Assembly (NCBI RefSeq): GCF_030463535.1
Contig: NC_132901.1
Span: forward strand, 258,621 to 322,620
DNA: 64,000 nt
From: Salminus brasiliensis
Taxonomy: Eukaryota; Chordata; Actinopteri; Characiformes; Bryconidae
Direction of reading: 5' to 3'
The position numbers and the translations under genes are program-made. Shown in pieces: positions 17,281 to 34,398 of the stretch (its first letter is position 1; every line of letters starts with the position of its first letter). Under the pieces are notes generated by a model. The model made no database searches. It was not told the origin of the DNA and saw nothing but the letters and a program-made list of their open reading frames with translations.

Positions 17281-18068
17281 TATACACACAGGCAGATATT
17301 AATGACCCATGGTTTTATTACTATTGATAAAAATACTGCTGATAACATTCCGGATATCCTCCACAAAAGAAAACAGAAAGTTCTTCCACCTAATGGTGAT
17401 GAAGACACTGCCTGATGCCTGAGACTTTGTTCTACCAGAGTTTGAGACGATGTTTGGTCTTTTAATCGTTGACGGACTTTAAAAGTCCAGCAAGAGTGTG
17501 TGAGAGTGTGTGTTGTACCTGGAATAAGTTGTAGAGGTTTCCTCCGTATGATTTAAGAAAGCCGGTCTGGGTGTGATAGCGCAGAAAGGAAGTTTTTATC
17601 CAGTGATCGGTGAGAATGTTGTTAGGAACGTGCCACACAGACACATCCTGAGCGTCAATATCAAAGTACCCAGGGTTCTGCAACACAAATGAACTTCAAG
17701 TTAAAAGTGTTATTTGGTTGCAATATACCTATGAGCCAAAACATTACGATCACTCGTGGATGAGGTGTATAACGGTAATCATGCACGATAAACATAGTGC
17801 ATGTAAAGACACGGTTTTCATAGCCTGCTGTCAGATGTAAGGAGGGAGCTGTTTTGGAGGCTTGTGGAGAAGAAACAGCATAATAAGCAGGCAGTGATAA
17901 TGTTTTGACTCATCAGTGTAAGCAGCAATACAGAAGTTCACTGTAGCTATGAGGAGGGTATTAGGCAAAATATAGGTCAGCCAATCAGAAAAGAGATTTT
18001 ATGGACATTTATTGACATCAAATTAAAAAGAACAGTTACTAAAAAACAATACACTCTCAAATGTTCTA

Positions 18069-18383
<315 letters not shown>

Positions 18384-18868
18384 TTAAATTATGATATGCT
18401 GTTCATATGGATATTAAACACAGAACATACCCTTTTTGACTCCATATGTTTCAAGAAGATCTTTGCAGCTTGTGGCGAGGTACTCCAACCCAGATGCTGC
18501 TTGTACAGCACTCCGAGGTTTAATGATGTGACTGTTTTTTGCAACATCATTCCACACATCATTCTCCATCTGTAAAGAAAAGGTCACGCTACTACACCAT
18601 GTTTTATTGCATTACAGTGACTATAATTTCTGTATGATATACTAGTAGAACTTGTATACAGTACATCAATAAGATGATGCCAATAATAGAAATAAGATGA
18701 ATTAATTAATAAAAAAAATGATGGCAGTGGCTTGTTTCTAAACATTTTAGAAAATAGAGACTGTAAACACTTACCGGGAAGACCTTCGAGAGTGAAAATG
18801 TTCAGAGAAACCCAAAGAGAACAGAACAAGACAGCTACCAGATGCATCTCTCTGACGGAGTTACAGAC

Positions 18869-19580
18869 CTGTAAACAAAGCATTAATTAAGCTACGACAA
18901 CTAAACCAAAAAACATTACATTCATGCATGTAAATAATGCTAAAATAAGAATTTTTTACTTTGATTAGCACCAAACTGGATAAGTAATTAATTCATTTGA
19001 GAAATACAACACAAAACACCAGCCACTGCAAACTATCCTGAAATTGTGAAATATCAGAGGACCTGAACTGAAGACCCAGTTAATGCAGATGGTTTTTATG
19101 CGCCACTATGAACTCTGAACTTGCGTAGAGCTGTCCTGATGAAGCTCCAACAAAGTTCAAATAAATAAGGCAAAAAGTGTGAACTCATGCTTGGCTGTTA
19201 AAGCTGACTAACGGCCCTGTTGCACAGATGTTACAGAAACAGGAAGTGTCTTGTCATTGTTCTGACCCCTGTGTCACACAGTCCACATTACAGAGGCAGA
19301 ACGCTGATTGTATAATTACGATGGTACGTTTGATGTAAAAATTCTCTATCAATGTAAAGGTTATCAACACGACTGTTTATGTCACTAATCAAAGATCTTT
19401 TGTAGCACATTTATTTTTGTACTTCATCAATGCTGCGAAAAAGTTTCTCAAATTCTTATTTTTTTATATTAGTCACATTTAAAGGTCTCAGAACATTCAA
19501 AGAACTTGTAGGTCTCGCTTGCCTTAGTTAAGGCCATTGTACACGACTCCACACTACGAAATGCATCTTGGGACAAATGA
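18869..19580. other. Intron/upstream region of intelectin B1
   Basis: No exon is seen. The segment from about 19120 to 19280 aligns in inverted orientation with 38100-38280, upstream of intelectin A2 (shared AGAGCTGTCCTGATG / AAGGCAAAAAGTGTGAA-type stretches). Confidence 0.45.
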
Positions 19581-19589
19581 AAGATGCAA

Positions 19590-19860
19590 ACCACTGCTGA
19601 CCAAAAAAGAACACAAAGGCTTGTCTTTCATTAGCCAAAAAAACATCTAGATGACCCCCAATCCGACCCAGGATAATATTCTGTGGACTGGTGAGTCAAA
19701 GGTGGAACTTTTCAGAAGACATAGGTCATGTTACATAGCCTGTAAAGCTAACACTGCATTCCACCATTTAATAAGAACATCATACATGGTGGTGGTAGTG
19801 TCATGAATTGCTACCACCAGCACCGGGTGGTCCAAGCTGAAAAACTCAGTAGTCAAATTT
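19590..19860 (+). mobile_element. Decayed Tc1-type transposase remnant
   Basis: Broken plus-strand translation retains pieces such as ILWTGESKVELF and ..IIHGGGSVMN, corresponding to the first-Asp region and the HGGGSIM motif of Tc1 transposases. Stops and frameshifts are frequent. It is a different and much older element than the one at 15.7 kb. A copy lies in block 2 at about 50930-51200. Confidence 0.6.
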
Positions 19861-21532
19861 AAACAATGGGTGATTTAAGATTTCAATAAATGGTGTGCAG
19901 TGTGGGTTTGTTTGTGCTGTCTTTATATATATATTCTATTAAAATTGGTTGAAATATCTGAAACATTTACATGTGACAAATGCAAAAACAGAAAGAAATT
20001 GGACTATTAATTAGCCAAGCCAGTGTTATAATTGTGAAAATGTTACATTTTGTCTACAAGCCCCATACAAGTCCCAAGCCTAACTACAAGTACCATAATT
20101 ACCTATCAATTACTTTAAGAATTGCTGCATAATTTCTAAGCTTGAACATCTTTCAACTCTCTTTCTATCTCTGCTGCATCTAGAACCAACTGTGGGTTAC
20201 AAAAGACAGCGATTTCAACACACTTCCGTGTCCTGAGCCTAATCACACTTACAATACAATAAAAGCACTAAACTGTAGCAATTCATTCATTTGAGAAATA
20301 CAACACAAAACACCAACCATTGCAAGTTATTCTGAAATTCTGAAATATCAGAGGACCTGAACTGAAAACGGTAGATCTACTGTTCGTATTCAACCCTACG
20401 TTTTCATACGCCACCATTTCAACTACTGGTTCAATGGTAAACGTTAAAAGTTAATGCAGATGGTTTTTATGCGCCACTATGAACTCTTTCTATCTCTGCT
20501 GCATCTAGAACCATCAGTGGATTACAACAGACGGCGATTTCAACACACTTCTGTGTCCTGAACCTTACAATACAATAAAAGCCAGGCTTCATGTTTCAGC
20601 TTGTTCAGATTTTTGTTAAACAATGTTGAAAACATTTCTTCATTTTTCTTTTAATTCAAGTACTTAACAATAAACACAAACATAATACTGTTACAGTTGC
20701 AATGGTGAATAAACATACTCACCAGCATGCCTGTGTTTTTCTCTTCAATTCGCTCTTCTTTCTTCTAACAAATCAGCCAGGCGGTCTTTCCTTTCCAAGG
20801 TGGAAAACCATGCCAACGCCCATGTCTTCGCTAAGCAAAATTGGGTTAGCTAGCTAAACAGCTGATGCAGTGGTTTGGTCAAAATTTAACCAGGCAGATT
20901 GTTTTGTTTGTCAAATACAATCAGGAACCACAAACAGGGTTCTCTAATGAAGACAGGTGAAAGTGCTGAGAGAAAATATACTTTTTAAGGTTGATTTTAA
21001 ATCAAGAAGAATGGTCACAGTGTTTCTGAGGAATGCCACTTAAATGCCTAATGGCAGTCTGGTTTTAGGGTCCGCCAGCAGACCACTATTAGTGGACGAG
21101 TCCCCCAGTAGACCAGTATTGGTGGACCTAAGAGTGCGAGAAGGTGTCTAGGGTTGCAGAAGCTAGAAATGGTAAAACGGGACAGTTGCAGAGCAGCTCA
21201 TCACCTCCAGACTCTTCTAGTTATCAGATTCAGGAACCAGCGGATTTTCCTGTGCCCAGGACTGCAGGTCTGTCCATCGTCTGCCCCCTTGCCAAACTGC
21301 CGCTAAACACTCATCAGAAGGGAAAGCACCATAAACCATACTAAGCTAAGCAGAAATAAGCTAAGCTCACTAAATTCACTTAGCTACTAGCTACCCCCTC
21401 AGTTAGCTTAGCAAATGCTACAGTAGCAAGTGCTATCTAACTTTAGCCACTGAATTAATTTAAACTCACCAAATCTTCACTTTATATTGGGAAGAGCCTT
21501 TCACAGTGAGATGTTTGTCTCACCTGAGCTCA
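19861..21532. other. Upstream region of intelectin B1
   Basis: Contains the predicted leader-exon donor (20721-20722, minus) and two internally similar ~150-bp segments (about 19010-19130 and 20280-20490, both with ACCTGAACTGAA and CAGATGGTTTTTATGCGCCA). The part from 20390 to 21510 resembles, in inverted orientation, 37030-38400. The open frame at 21144-21344 (plus) is unrecognised and not called. Confidence 0.4.
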
Positions 21533-24185
21533 TTTTACGTTTATCACGGTTCACTCTATTTTACCCCAGTCTACCCCTTTTTACCTGTTTATCCGAGTTT
21601 ACTCTATTTAACCTCAGTTTATCACAGTTTACTCCATTTTACCTCAGTCTACCTCATTTTTACCTCAGTTTATCCCAGTTTACACCATTTTACCTCAGTT
21701 TATCCCAGTTTACTCCATTTTACCTCAGTCTACCTCATTTTTACCTCAGTTTATCCGAGTTTACTCCATTTTACCTCAGTTTTACCTCAGTTTATCACAG
21801 TTTACTCCATTTTACCTCAGTCTACCTCATTTTTACCTCAGGTTATCCGAGTTTACTCCATTTTACCTCATTTTTACCTCAGGTTATCCGAGTTTATCCC
21901 ATTTTACCTCAGTTTATCCCAGTTTACTCCATTTTACCGCAGTTTATCCCAGTTTACTCCATTTTTACCTCAGTGTATCCAAGTTTACTCCATTTTACCT
22001 CAGTTTATCCCAGTTTACTCCATTTTTACCTCAGTGTATCCAAGTTTACTCCATTTTACCTCAGTTTATCACAGTTTACTCCATTTTACAGTGTATCCAA
22101 GTTTACTCCATTTTTACCTCAGTTTTACCTCAGTTTATCACAGTTTACTCCATTTTACCTCAGTCTACCTCATTTTTACCTCAGGTTATCCGAGTTTATC
22201 CCATTTTACCTCAGTTTATCCCAGTTTACTCCTTTTTACCGCAGTTTATCCCAGTTTACTCCATTTTTACCTCAGTTTTACCTCAGTTTATCACAGTTTA
22301 CTCCATTTTACCTCAGTCTACCTCATTTTTACCTCAGGTTATCCGAGTTTATCCCATTTTACCTCAGTTTATCCCAGTTTACTCCATTTTACCTCAGTTT
22401 ATCCCAGTTTACTCCATTTTACCGCAGTTTATCCCAGTTTACTCAATTTTTACCTCAGTGTATCCAAGTTTACTCCATTTTACCTCAGTTTATCACAGTT
22501 TACTCCATTTTACAGTGTATCCAAGTTTACTCCATTTTTACCTCAGTTTTACCTCAGTTTATCACAGTTTACTCCATTTTACCTCAGTCTACCTCATTTT
22601 TACCTCAGGTTATCCGAGTTTATCCCATTTTACCTCAGTTTATCCCAGTTTACTCCTTTTTACCGCAGTTTATCCCAGTTTACTCCATTTTACCTCAGTT
22701 TATCCCAGTTTACTCTATTTTACCTCAGTTTATCCCAGTTTACTCCATTTTACCGCAGTTTATCCCAGTTTACTCCATTTTACCTCAGTTTATCCAAGTT
22801 TACTCCATTTTTACCTCAGTTTATCCCAGTTTACTCCATTTTACCTCAGTCTACCTCATTTTTACCTCAGTTTATCCGAGTTTACTCCATTTTACCTCAG
22901 TTTTACCTCAGTTTATCACAGTTTACTCCATTTTACCTCAGTCTACCTCATTTTTACCTCAGGTTATCCGAGTTTATCCCATTTTACCTCAGTGTATCCA
23001 AGTTTACTCCATTTTACCTCAGTTTATCACAGTTTACTCCATTTTACAGTGTATCCAAGTTTACTCCATTTTTACCTCAGTTTTACCTCAGTTTATCCCA
23101 GTTTACTCCATTTTTACCTCAGTTTTACCTCAGTTTATCACAGTTTACTCCATTTTACCTCAGTCTACCTCATTTTTACCTCAGGTTATCCGAGTTTATC
23201 CCATTTTACCTCAGTTTATCCGAGTTTATCCCATTTTACCTCAGTTTATCCCAGTTTACTCCTTTTTACCGCAGTTTATCCCAGTTTACTCCATTTTACC
23301 TCAGTTTATCCCAGTTTACTCTATTTTACCTCAGTTTATCCCAGTTTACTCCATTTTACCGCAGTTTATCCCAGTTTACTCCATTTTACCTCAGTTTATC
23401 CAAGTTTACTCCATTTTTACCTCAGTTTATCCCAGTTTACTCCATTTTACCTCAGTTTATCACAGTTTACTCCATTTTACCCCAGTTTACTCCATTTTTA
23501 CCTCAGTTTATCACAGTTTACTCCATTTTACCCCAGTTTACTCCATTTTTACCTCAGTTTATCACAGTTTACTCCATTTTACCCGTTTACTCCATTTTAC
23601 CTCAGTTTATCACAGTTTACTCCATTTTACCCCAGTTTACTCCATTTTACCGCAGTTTATCCCAGTTTACTCCATTTTACCGCAGTTTATCCCAGTTTAC
23701 TCCATTTTTACTTCAGTTTATCTGAGTTTACTCCATTTTACCTCAGTTTATCCCAGTTTACTCCATTTTACCTCAGTTTATCACAGTTTACTCCATTTTA
23801 CCCCAGTTTACTCCATTTTTACCTCAGTTTATCACAGTTTACTCCATTTTACCCCAGTTTACTCCATTTTTACCTCAGTTTATCACAGTTTACTCCATTT
23901 TACCCGTTTACTCCATTTTACCTCAGTTTATCACAGTTTACTCCATTTTACCCCAGTTTACTCCATTTTACCGCAGTTTATCCCAGTTTACTCCATTTTA
24001 CCGCAGTTTATCCCAGTTTACTCCATTTTTACTTCAGTTTATCTGAGTTTACTCCATTTTACCTCAGTTTATCCAAGTTTACTCCATTTTACCTCAGTTT
24101 ATCCCAGTTTACTCTATTTTACCTGAGTCTACCCCATTTTACCTCAGTTTTACCTCAGTTTACGCAATTTGTACCTCAGTTTTAT
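21533..24185 (+). repeat. Decamer-based tandem array, ~2.65 kb
   Basis: Built from 10-bp modules (TTTACCTCAG, TTTATCCCAG, TTTACTCCAT) arranged mostly in threes to give a ~30-bp unit, with extra T's or missing modules between. Blocks of several units recur, giving a higher-order pattern. The plus strand is rich in T and C and the modules contain no stop codon in any frame. This creates overlapping open frames of up to 879 codons that are not genes. The block 2 counterpart (52875-55082) has a different internal order. Confidence 0.92.
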
Positions 24186-24383
24186 CGTTAATCCAGTGTC
24201 TTCTCTCGATTATCCGTTATAAGCCTCTAATCGTCTATTTGGTTAAAAAAAAAAGCCGCGCGCTTCTTAAAGCGACAGGCACCACTATAACGCTGTATTG
24301 GCTGAGAGTTAACAGCAGGCTGAGAGGCACGTGAACTTGTGCACGTTATAAGCGTTATTTCTTTAAACAACAGCAGCAGCAGC

Positions 24384-24414
<31 letters not shown>

Positions 24415-24482
24415 CGTGGAGGCTGTACTGGCTCTCACTGAGTTGTTTTTCTGATTCAATATGGTGCTCTATTACAGCCATC
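24186..24482. other. Spacer with (AAT)n microsatellite
   Basis: Holds a CAGCAGCAGCAG then (AAT)n tract at about 24371-24413. The matching tract in block 2 (about 55268-55321) is longer. No gene is seen. Confidence 0.5.
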
Positions 24483-24660
24483 ACTATATGGACAAAAGTA
24501 TTGGGACACGTGCTCATTCAATGCTGGGGGGCTTTATACCCCTCTACTAGCCCACGCTTGGCATTAGGCAGCATGGTGCCGATAAGTTCATGATGTTGAT
24601 CTGCTCCAGAGAGTCCTATTCTATTGGCAGTACTCTACAGCTCAGCCTGGCAAAATCCAC
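24483..24660 (+). mobile_element. MITE fragment, left end and middle
   Basis: Begins CACTATATGGACAAAAGTAT, followed by interior sequence GGGGGGCTTTATACCCCTCT, GCATTAGGCAGCATGGTGCC and GAGAGTCCTATTCTATTGGC. The central and right parts are missing. The copy at about 55387 in block 2 differs by a small insertion. Confidence 0.55.
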
Positions 24661-24751
24661 ACCTCATTTTTGTTCTCATTGTTTTGAAGTGTGCATTAAA
24701 TTCAGGTTGTTTGTGGGTGATGTTGGTTGAATGGGACGTTCAGAGGGCTGG

Positions 24752-24772
24752 CAGCGTCCTCTGCTGGTCTCA
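24752..24772 (-). promoter_or_regulatory. CTCF-like motif
   Basis: The minus strand reads GACCAGCAGAGGACGCTGCC, a one-mismatch fit to the CTCF core. It lies about 0.4 kb downstream of intelectin C1 and points towards the plus-strand motifs at 10264 and 11613. It is present in block 2 at 55667-55688. Confidence 0.33.
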
Positions 24773-25143
24773 GTGAAACTTAGTCCTTTCTGGGGTTAAA
24801 TTGCAAAAAGCTGTATATAGAGAAAAATGCTTGGTAATTTTATATAAATAAGTTTTTCAGGTTTTTTTGTGTGTCCAGATGTGTGAGGTATTAATGCTGA
24901 AGTGTCTCAATACATAAATACAAAAATCAAGACAGATTTTTCTTTTTAACATGCTTATATATTGGCTTATACATGATCCAATATAGATGAAATCATAACA
25001 AGAAAAGGTGTTATGAGAAAGAAAAAGAAAAAAACATATAAGTAAGAGTTTCAGTCACAAAGAAATGACTCTTCCTGTATGTTCTGTAAAATAAACGATA
25101 GAGAAAGAGAGAGAGAGAGAAAGCTGAGGGTGTGATCTGGATC

Positions 25144-29314
<4,171 letters not shown>

Positions 29315-31182
29315 CTGTTAGAAAAGCATTCAACATATATACTTTATATACTCTATACTCTATATACTCCAGAATCTATATATTTTCTATACTCTGTAAA
29401 CTCTATACTCTATATTCTCTATAAATATAGGCTCTATATACTATATACTCTATATACACAACGCTGAGGTTATATACTTTATCAGTGTATCAGATTAAAA
29501 GGTTTATTAAGTTAAGTTGGTCATTTATTGGTGGACAGATTTGGTGGATAGTAATACTACTTGTAAAGGGGGGGGGGGTGTAAAACTCTAATTGATTGCA
29601 ATTATAAAATCAGTCAATCAATCAATTATGTTTTTTTTTCCACTCAGAAGAACACTTGAGGTGACCCTCTTGCACTGCAGCAGAGCATTAACAATAATAT
29701 GGGGCTGAAAGAAGGAAGGAAGAACTACTCAATCACCATTTGTGCTGATTATAGGAATTAGTCCTCTGTATTTAAGCCTGAACACACACAATGGTTACAA
29801 TGATGCGTGCAGCCAAACAGCGATTAAGGAGTTCCTCCTTTGACATCCTTCTTTCAGTCTCTATGATATCTAAAATGAGGGTCACCCCCAATGTGAAAAT
29901 AAAGTTTAATTGATTGATTTGTTAATTGATTGCTTGATTTGGTGATCATATATTCAGCTTAAAGTAAAATTATGAACTCACAGACATATTAAAAATCATC
30001 AAGAAGAAAACCATCAAGATAATAGAAGATTAAGAAAGTATAAATTAAGTAAATTAAGTTTTAATTAAGTACATTAAAGTAATTAGCATTTAATTAATTA
30101 GTCAGAGAAACAATACAATAAATTAATAACAGAAAGAAATGAATAAACCAAATAAAATAAATAAAGGCTTAAAGGAGTAAATAAAGAGTTAGGAGATAAA
30201 AAAGTAACAATATGAAATATATATATATATAAACTTAATTGACTGTAAAGGTTTTGCAAAAAAGGAGACAAAAAAGGAGATAAAATATGTGTATATTTGT
30301 AGCCTATTAATTGATGTTTTAGCCTATCAATGCATATTTAAAAATCAGCTGTATGTGCACAATAACATGTTGTGGCCACCTATAGACATCCCTCTGCCAC
30401 CCTTGGGCCACCCCACCCCTAGAACCAGCCTAAATAAAGAAATGTAATGACTAGAAAATGAGGCCAGTCGACTTCTTCTTAACTTTTAAGAAAGGGTTTT
30501 TTCAAGGGTTCCTTGGTAAATACAAGGAAAAATAAATAGTATTTTTTTTCTGTAGAATCATGATAACAATGTTTCAGTGTTTCTCGTTAAATGGTTCTTC
30601 TCTGCCATGGAAATCCTTTTGGGTGTAGTTTTAAAGACCTTTTCTCCAATAGCACCAAAGAATTCCAGTATTGTTGAAAGTTAAAGAACCTCATTTTCAA
30701 TTCTACATAGAACCGTCAATAGAAAAGCACTCACCCTGAAGTTCTCCTGTATGCTGTAAATTAACGTAGCGTTTCCAGTTTTTATCAGATAACAAAGTCT
30801 GTCGGTTTTTAAAGACAGTGGAGAGGTTTTTGCTGTGGTCAGCGCAGTGGGTGGTCAGTATTTCAGCAGAAACCATCTGAGGAATGACCTCCAGAAATAT
30901 CACACAAGTCAAAACCTGAACAGCACTGCAACATCCTGATTACAATGTCCATTACAGTGTGTTGTATAGTTTTGCGTTTTGGTAGTCATGACAATCAGAC
31001 AAAGAAATACATAAGTAAACAATATTATTTTGCATACTAGGATCCATGTTTCACACATGTAGAAGCAACTTATAACTCTTATTATAAAAGAGAACATTCG
31101 ATGCATTAGTAAACAGTCTAAAATAGTCTTTATAAAATGTAATTCATAGAAACTTTATTGTCTCTTCAGAAAGATACCACAT
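29315..31182. other. 5' region of intelectin C1
   Basis: Contains a simple TATACTCTATA-type repeat (about 29338-29455), a G-run (29571-29578), several A/T-rich simple tracts (30060-30230) and the predicted leader-exon donor at 30733-30734 (minus). The open frames at 30703-31106 (minus) overlap that leader and are not supported as proteins. Confidence 0.45.
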
Positions 31183-31605
31183 ACATTTACATTTACATTT
31201 AAGGCATTTAGCAGAAGCTCTTCTCCAGAGTGCTTTGCTATTTACCCAAGAAAAACCTCAGCTAGTTTAAATAGACTAAAATTCAAAGCTCCTCTAATCT
31301 TAGACTCTACTAAACACAAGTCAGTATGGAGACCATAGTACTCTTCTCTTCGCCTGAGTCCTCTCAGAAGAGGAGGGGCTTCAGTCTGGGTTTGAGGACA
31401 GCGAGCGTTGGACTCTGCTGTTCGGACACCCAGAGGAAGTTCGTTCCACCACTTCGGTGCAGGACAGTAAAAAGTCTGGACGCTCGTCTTCCGTGGATCC
31501 TAAAGGATGGCGGGTCGAGCCAGTCTTGGCTTTGTAGGTCAGAGTCAGGGGGTTGAATCTGATGACCTGGGCAGCTACAGGAAGCCATATGTTAGATCTT
31601 CATAG
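31183..31605 (-). mobile_element. L2-clade LINE 3'-end fragment
   Basis: The minus-strand translation shows, in shifted frames, PKWWNELPLGVRTAES and VLKPRLKPLLF, the usual C-terminal end of L2-like reverse transcriptases. It then has a short 3' UTR, a GCTTCTGCTAAATGCC tail and ATTTAC repeats at 31183-31200. It is truncated at its 5' side and frame-broken. Confidence 0.65.
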
Positions 31606-34068
31606 GAGGTGTGCAAGGAAACACTGTGAAAAAATAATATAAAAATGAATTAAAATCAGGGCAAGATCTCAAGATTTGTCTATCCAGAGCACATTGTCGT
31701 TGTCCTTAGGATGATTTTCTCTGGGAAATGTTAGTCTGATGTTCTGCACCTGATTCTAATTCTATATATTTAAATGTGTAATAAATGTGTGAGGGGGTGG
31801 GAGGGGTGGTGGTGGTTAAAGCTGTTTCTTCAGTTGTGTAAGTTTAGTGATCACGTGAAGATCATGAGTTACAGATAAGGGTTTCATGGGTCTGTCCTCT
31901 TTCTTTCACATGCAGTGTGGCAGTGTGCTGTGCCTGTAGTTGGGTTTAGGTGCATTAGTGCAATGCTCAGCAGTTAGACCAGTCTGTGCTGCACTTTCTG
32001 TTCTGTTTGTTTGGTAGAACATCTACATTAGTAGACACATTCACTCACTCACTTCTCCATTTCTGCTAGCAATGTCTAAATATATTATTGTTAATGTCTT
32101 ATTTTGTCAAAATAATGTTTCTTAAAATTGTAATTTAATGAGTAAAACTAACTATAGCAATAGCACAAAAATATGTTTTCTAAAAACCTCAATTTAATTT
32201 AGTATCTCAAAATATAGGCTTATTTCATTATATAGCTTATTAATCACTTAATCATCTGTTTAATTTAATATCTCAAAACACTCTTTACTGTTTCAGACAA
32301 AGGTTTAAGCTTATTAGGATCTCAAAATAGTTACCTAGCATTTTCAACATTGTATATTGGAATGAGTTATTTTCAATATTCAGACTATTTGTTTTCACAA
32401 ATATGATTTATCACCTGAAAATAATTTGTTTTTATTTGGTTTTGGTTTTATTTGCTTCACCTGCTCAACTGACATTTAATTTAATGTCTTAAATTCTAGC
32501 TTACTTTTAATAAAAGTCTATTTCCACAAAGCCGAAGCAAAAAAGCATGTCAGACTTATAATGTTTAATCTCAGCAACTTTCTGTTCCGTTATTTTCTCT
32601 TAGAACCTCAGTCTTCAGTTTACAAAATAAGTTCTTTGCCTTTTAACTAAATCACAAAGAGCAGTTTTATTAAACTATAGTTTATAGTACTGCACACAAA
32701 CTAAAGAAAGTAATGAATTCAATGTGCCCTATTCAGGAAAACATGGCTTAACGTCCCCTGCTAATAATACCCCACTTGGCTGCTTTTAGAAGCAACCCTG
32801 GATTCATTAAATTATGTATTTATAACAAATACAGTACAGCTAAGTACAGTACAGAACAGCAAAGTAGTTACAGCAATTTAGAATACAAAATTACCACTTT
32901 AAGTAAATTATTTTCTTGTTAAATGAACAAATCACTTTTTACAGTGTATTACAAGAAATGTTTTCTCTAAAATGTGGCTTTCACAATTAGAATTAAGTAT
33001 CATAAAATACTGGCTTATTTTCTGGCTTATTCCCATTTCCAACAGATTAAACTATTTTTAAAATGATTTATTTAATACAATTTATGTTTCTAAATATAGT
33101 GGGCTATTTTGTCTTTACTTAGAACCTCTAGATAATTATATATTTGCTTGATATTTTGATGTAAATTAAAATAACATTATATCACATTTTTATTCTACAT
33201 ATTTTTACTTTGTCAAAATAAGGCATTGCAGTATGTTCATTATTTACCTTCCCATAAAATAATTTACTTATATATCTTCTATATAAAATAATAGACGTAT
33301 ATATCTTCCATGTAAAATTATATGTTTATATTTTTATGCTTGTATTCTCCTCTCTGTAAGGACATGGCCAGCCGTGCTCAAAGCCCTGACCAAAGAGATA
33401 CTGTGCCCTAGTGGCTCAGCTGGAAGCAAAACTGAATCAGCAACTTTTTAAAGTTCTTTTCAGATCATGCTATTTCCTGCCATATCTCCCAGTGGTTCAT
33501 TGTCCCATAAATCAGCAGATTTCTGCTCTCACTGTTGGGGCACTGCTGTTGTCCCTGTTTACCCTTCAGAGGGCCTTTCAGTGGGTTTAACTGTTTTGGT
33601 AATAGTGGACTAATGCAGTAAAGGCACTGTGAGTAATGAAATATTCATTAGTATTTCTTAGGGATGAATATATTAGGCAGCGAGTGAACAGTCAGTTCCT
33701 AAAAATGATAAAGGTGTTGAAGCAGGGAACAGGGTTATGGGCACCTAAGGCTTATTAATGCATTTGGAGGTCCCACCTCAGGACCCACTTGCAGGATGGT
33801 CTTCACTCTTAAAAATGAAGTGCAAATAGTTCTTTGAGTGAATCCATAGAAGAACCACTTCTGGTTTCCGAAGAAACAAGATTTTCATTTTTTAGGGTGA
33901 TGGTGTGAAAGGATTTGACCAAAGTTAGAAGATAAAGAGTTGATCACTTCACAAAACCAGTGTACAGTTTATCTTCATCTCCAACAATGGAGTGTTTCAA
34001 ATGATCAGCAGCCAATTGGTCAACAAAGTGGGTATGACTGGAAAGTCCCAGACACACCCTCAGTGGGT
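31606..34068. other. AT-rich intergenic region
   Basis: No gene is supported. Low-complexity AT-rich DNA with many ATCTCAAAAT-type short stretches. It is matched nearly base for base by 62398-64000 up to the window's end, so the second block continues through this region. Confidence 0.5.
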
Positions 34069-34077
34069 TATATATAA
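34069..34077 (+). promoter_or_regulatory. TATA box of the beta-prism repeat gene
   Basis: TATATATAA about 90 bp before a splice donor (GAAG|GTAGAA at 34168). The implied transcription start near 34100 gives a non-coding leader exon of roughly 70 bases ending at 34167. Confidence 0.5.
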
Positions 34078-34398
34078 TGCTGGAGTTTAGGGTGGTTCAC
34101 GTAATTCTTCCAACCGGAGCGTTCATATACACCAGTCGTGTGTCTGAGGACAACACCTGCTTTGAAGGTAGAATTTTATTTTTCTCAATCCTCTGTAAAT
34201 TTCGGTGTTGGAGATTCAGTGTTGGCTGTTCTGAGTAGGGTTTGGTGTGAAGCTGAGGTTCATTGTAGGGAAACTAACCAGCTCTGATTTCTTCATCTTC
34301 ATGAATTAGCTTCATAAAAGCTGATGTTTTGGAAATAATGTTTATATTCTGTGTTCTCATATTTCACATTTCAGTCAACGGCTCCACTCAAACCTGAA

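Noticed and set aside
21144-21344. 66-codon plus frame upstream of the decamer array (also 52487-52687)
   Set aside because: Identical in both blocks because the DNA is duplicated, not because of selection; no recognisable product.
21487-24191. Very long plus-strand open frames (879, 739 and 577 codons) with repeated YLSLSQFTPF-type peptides
   Set aside because: They overlap in all three frames and exist because the decamer modules contain no stop codon. There are no splice, start-context or domain features.
34351-34398. Upstream ATG of the beta-prism gene
   Set aside because: It lies before the splice acceptor at 34374, hence in the intron of the leader.
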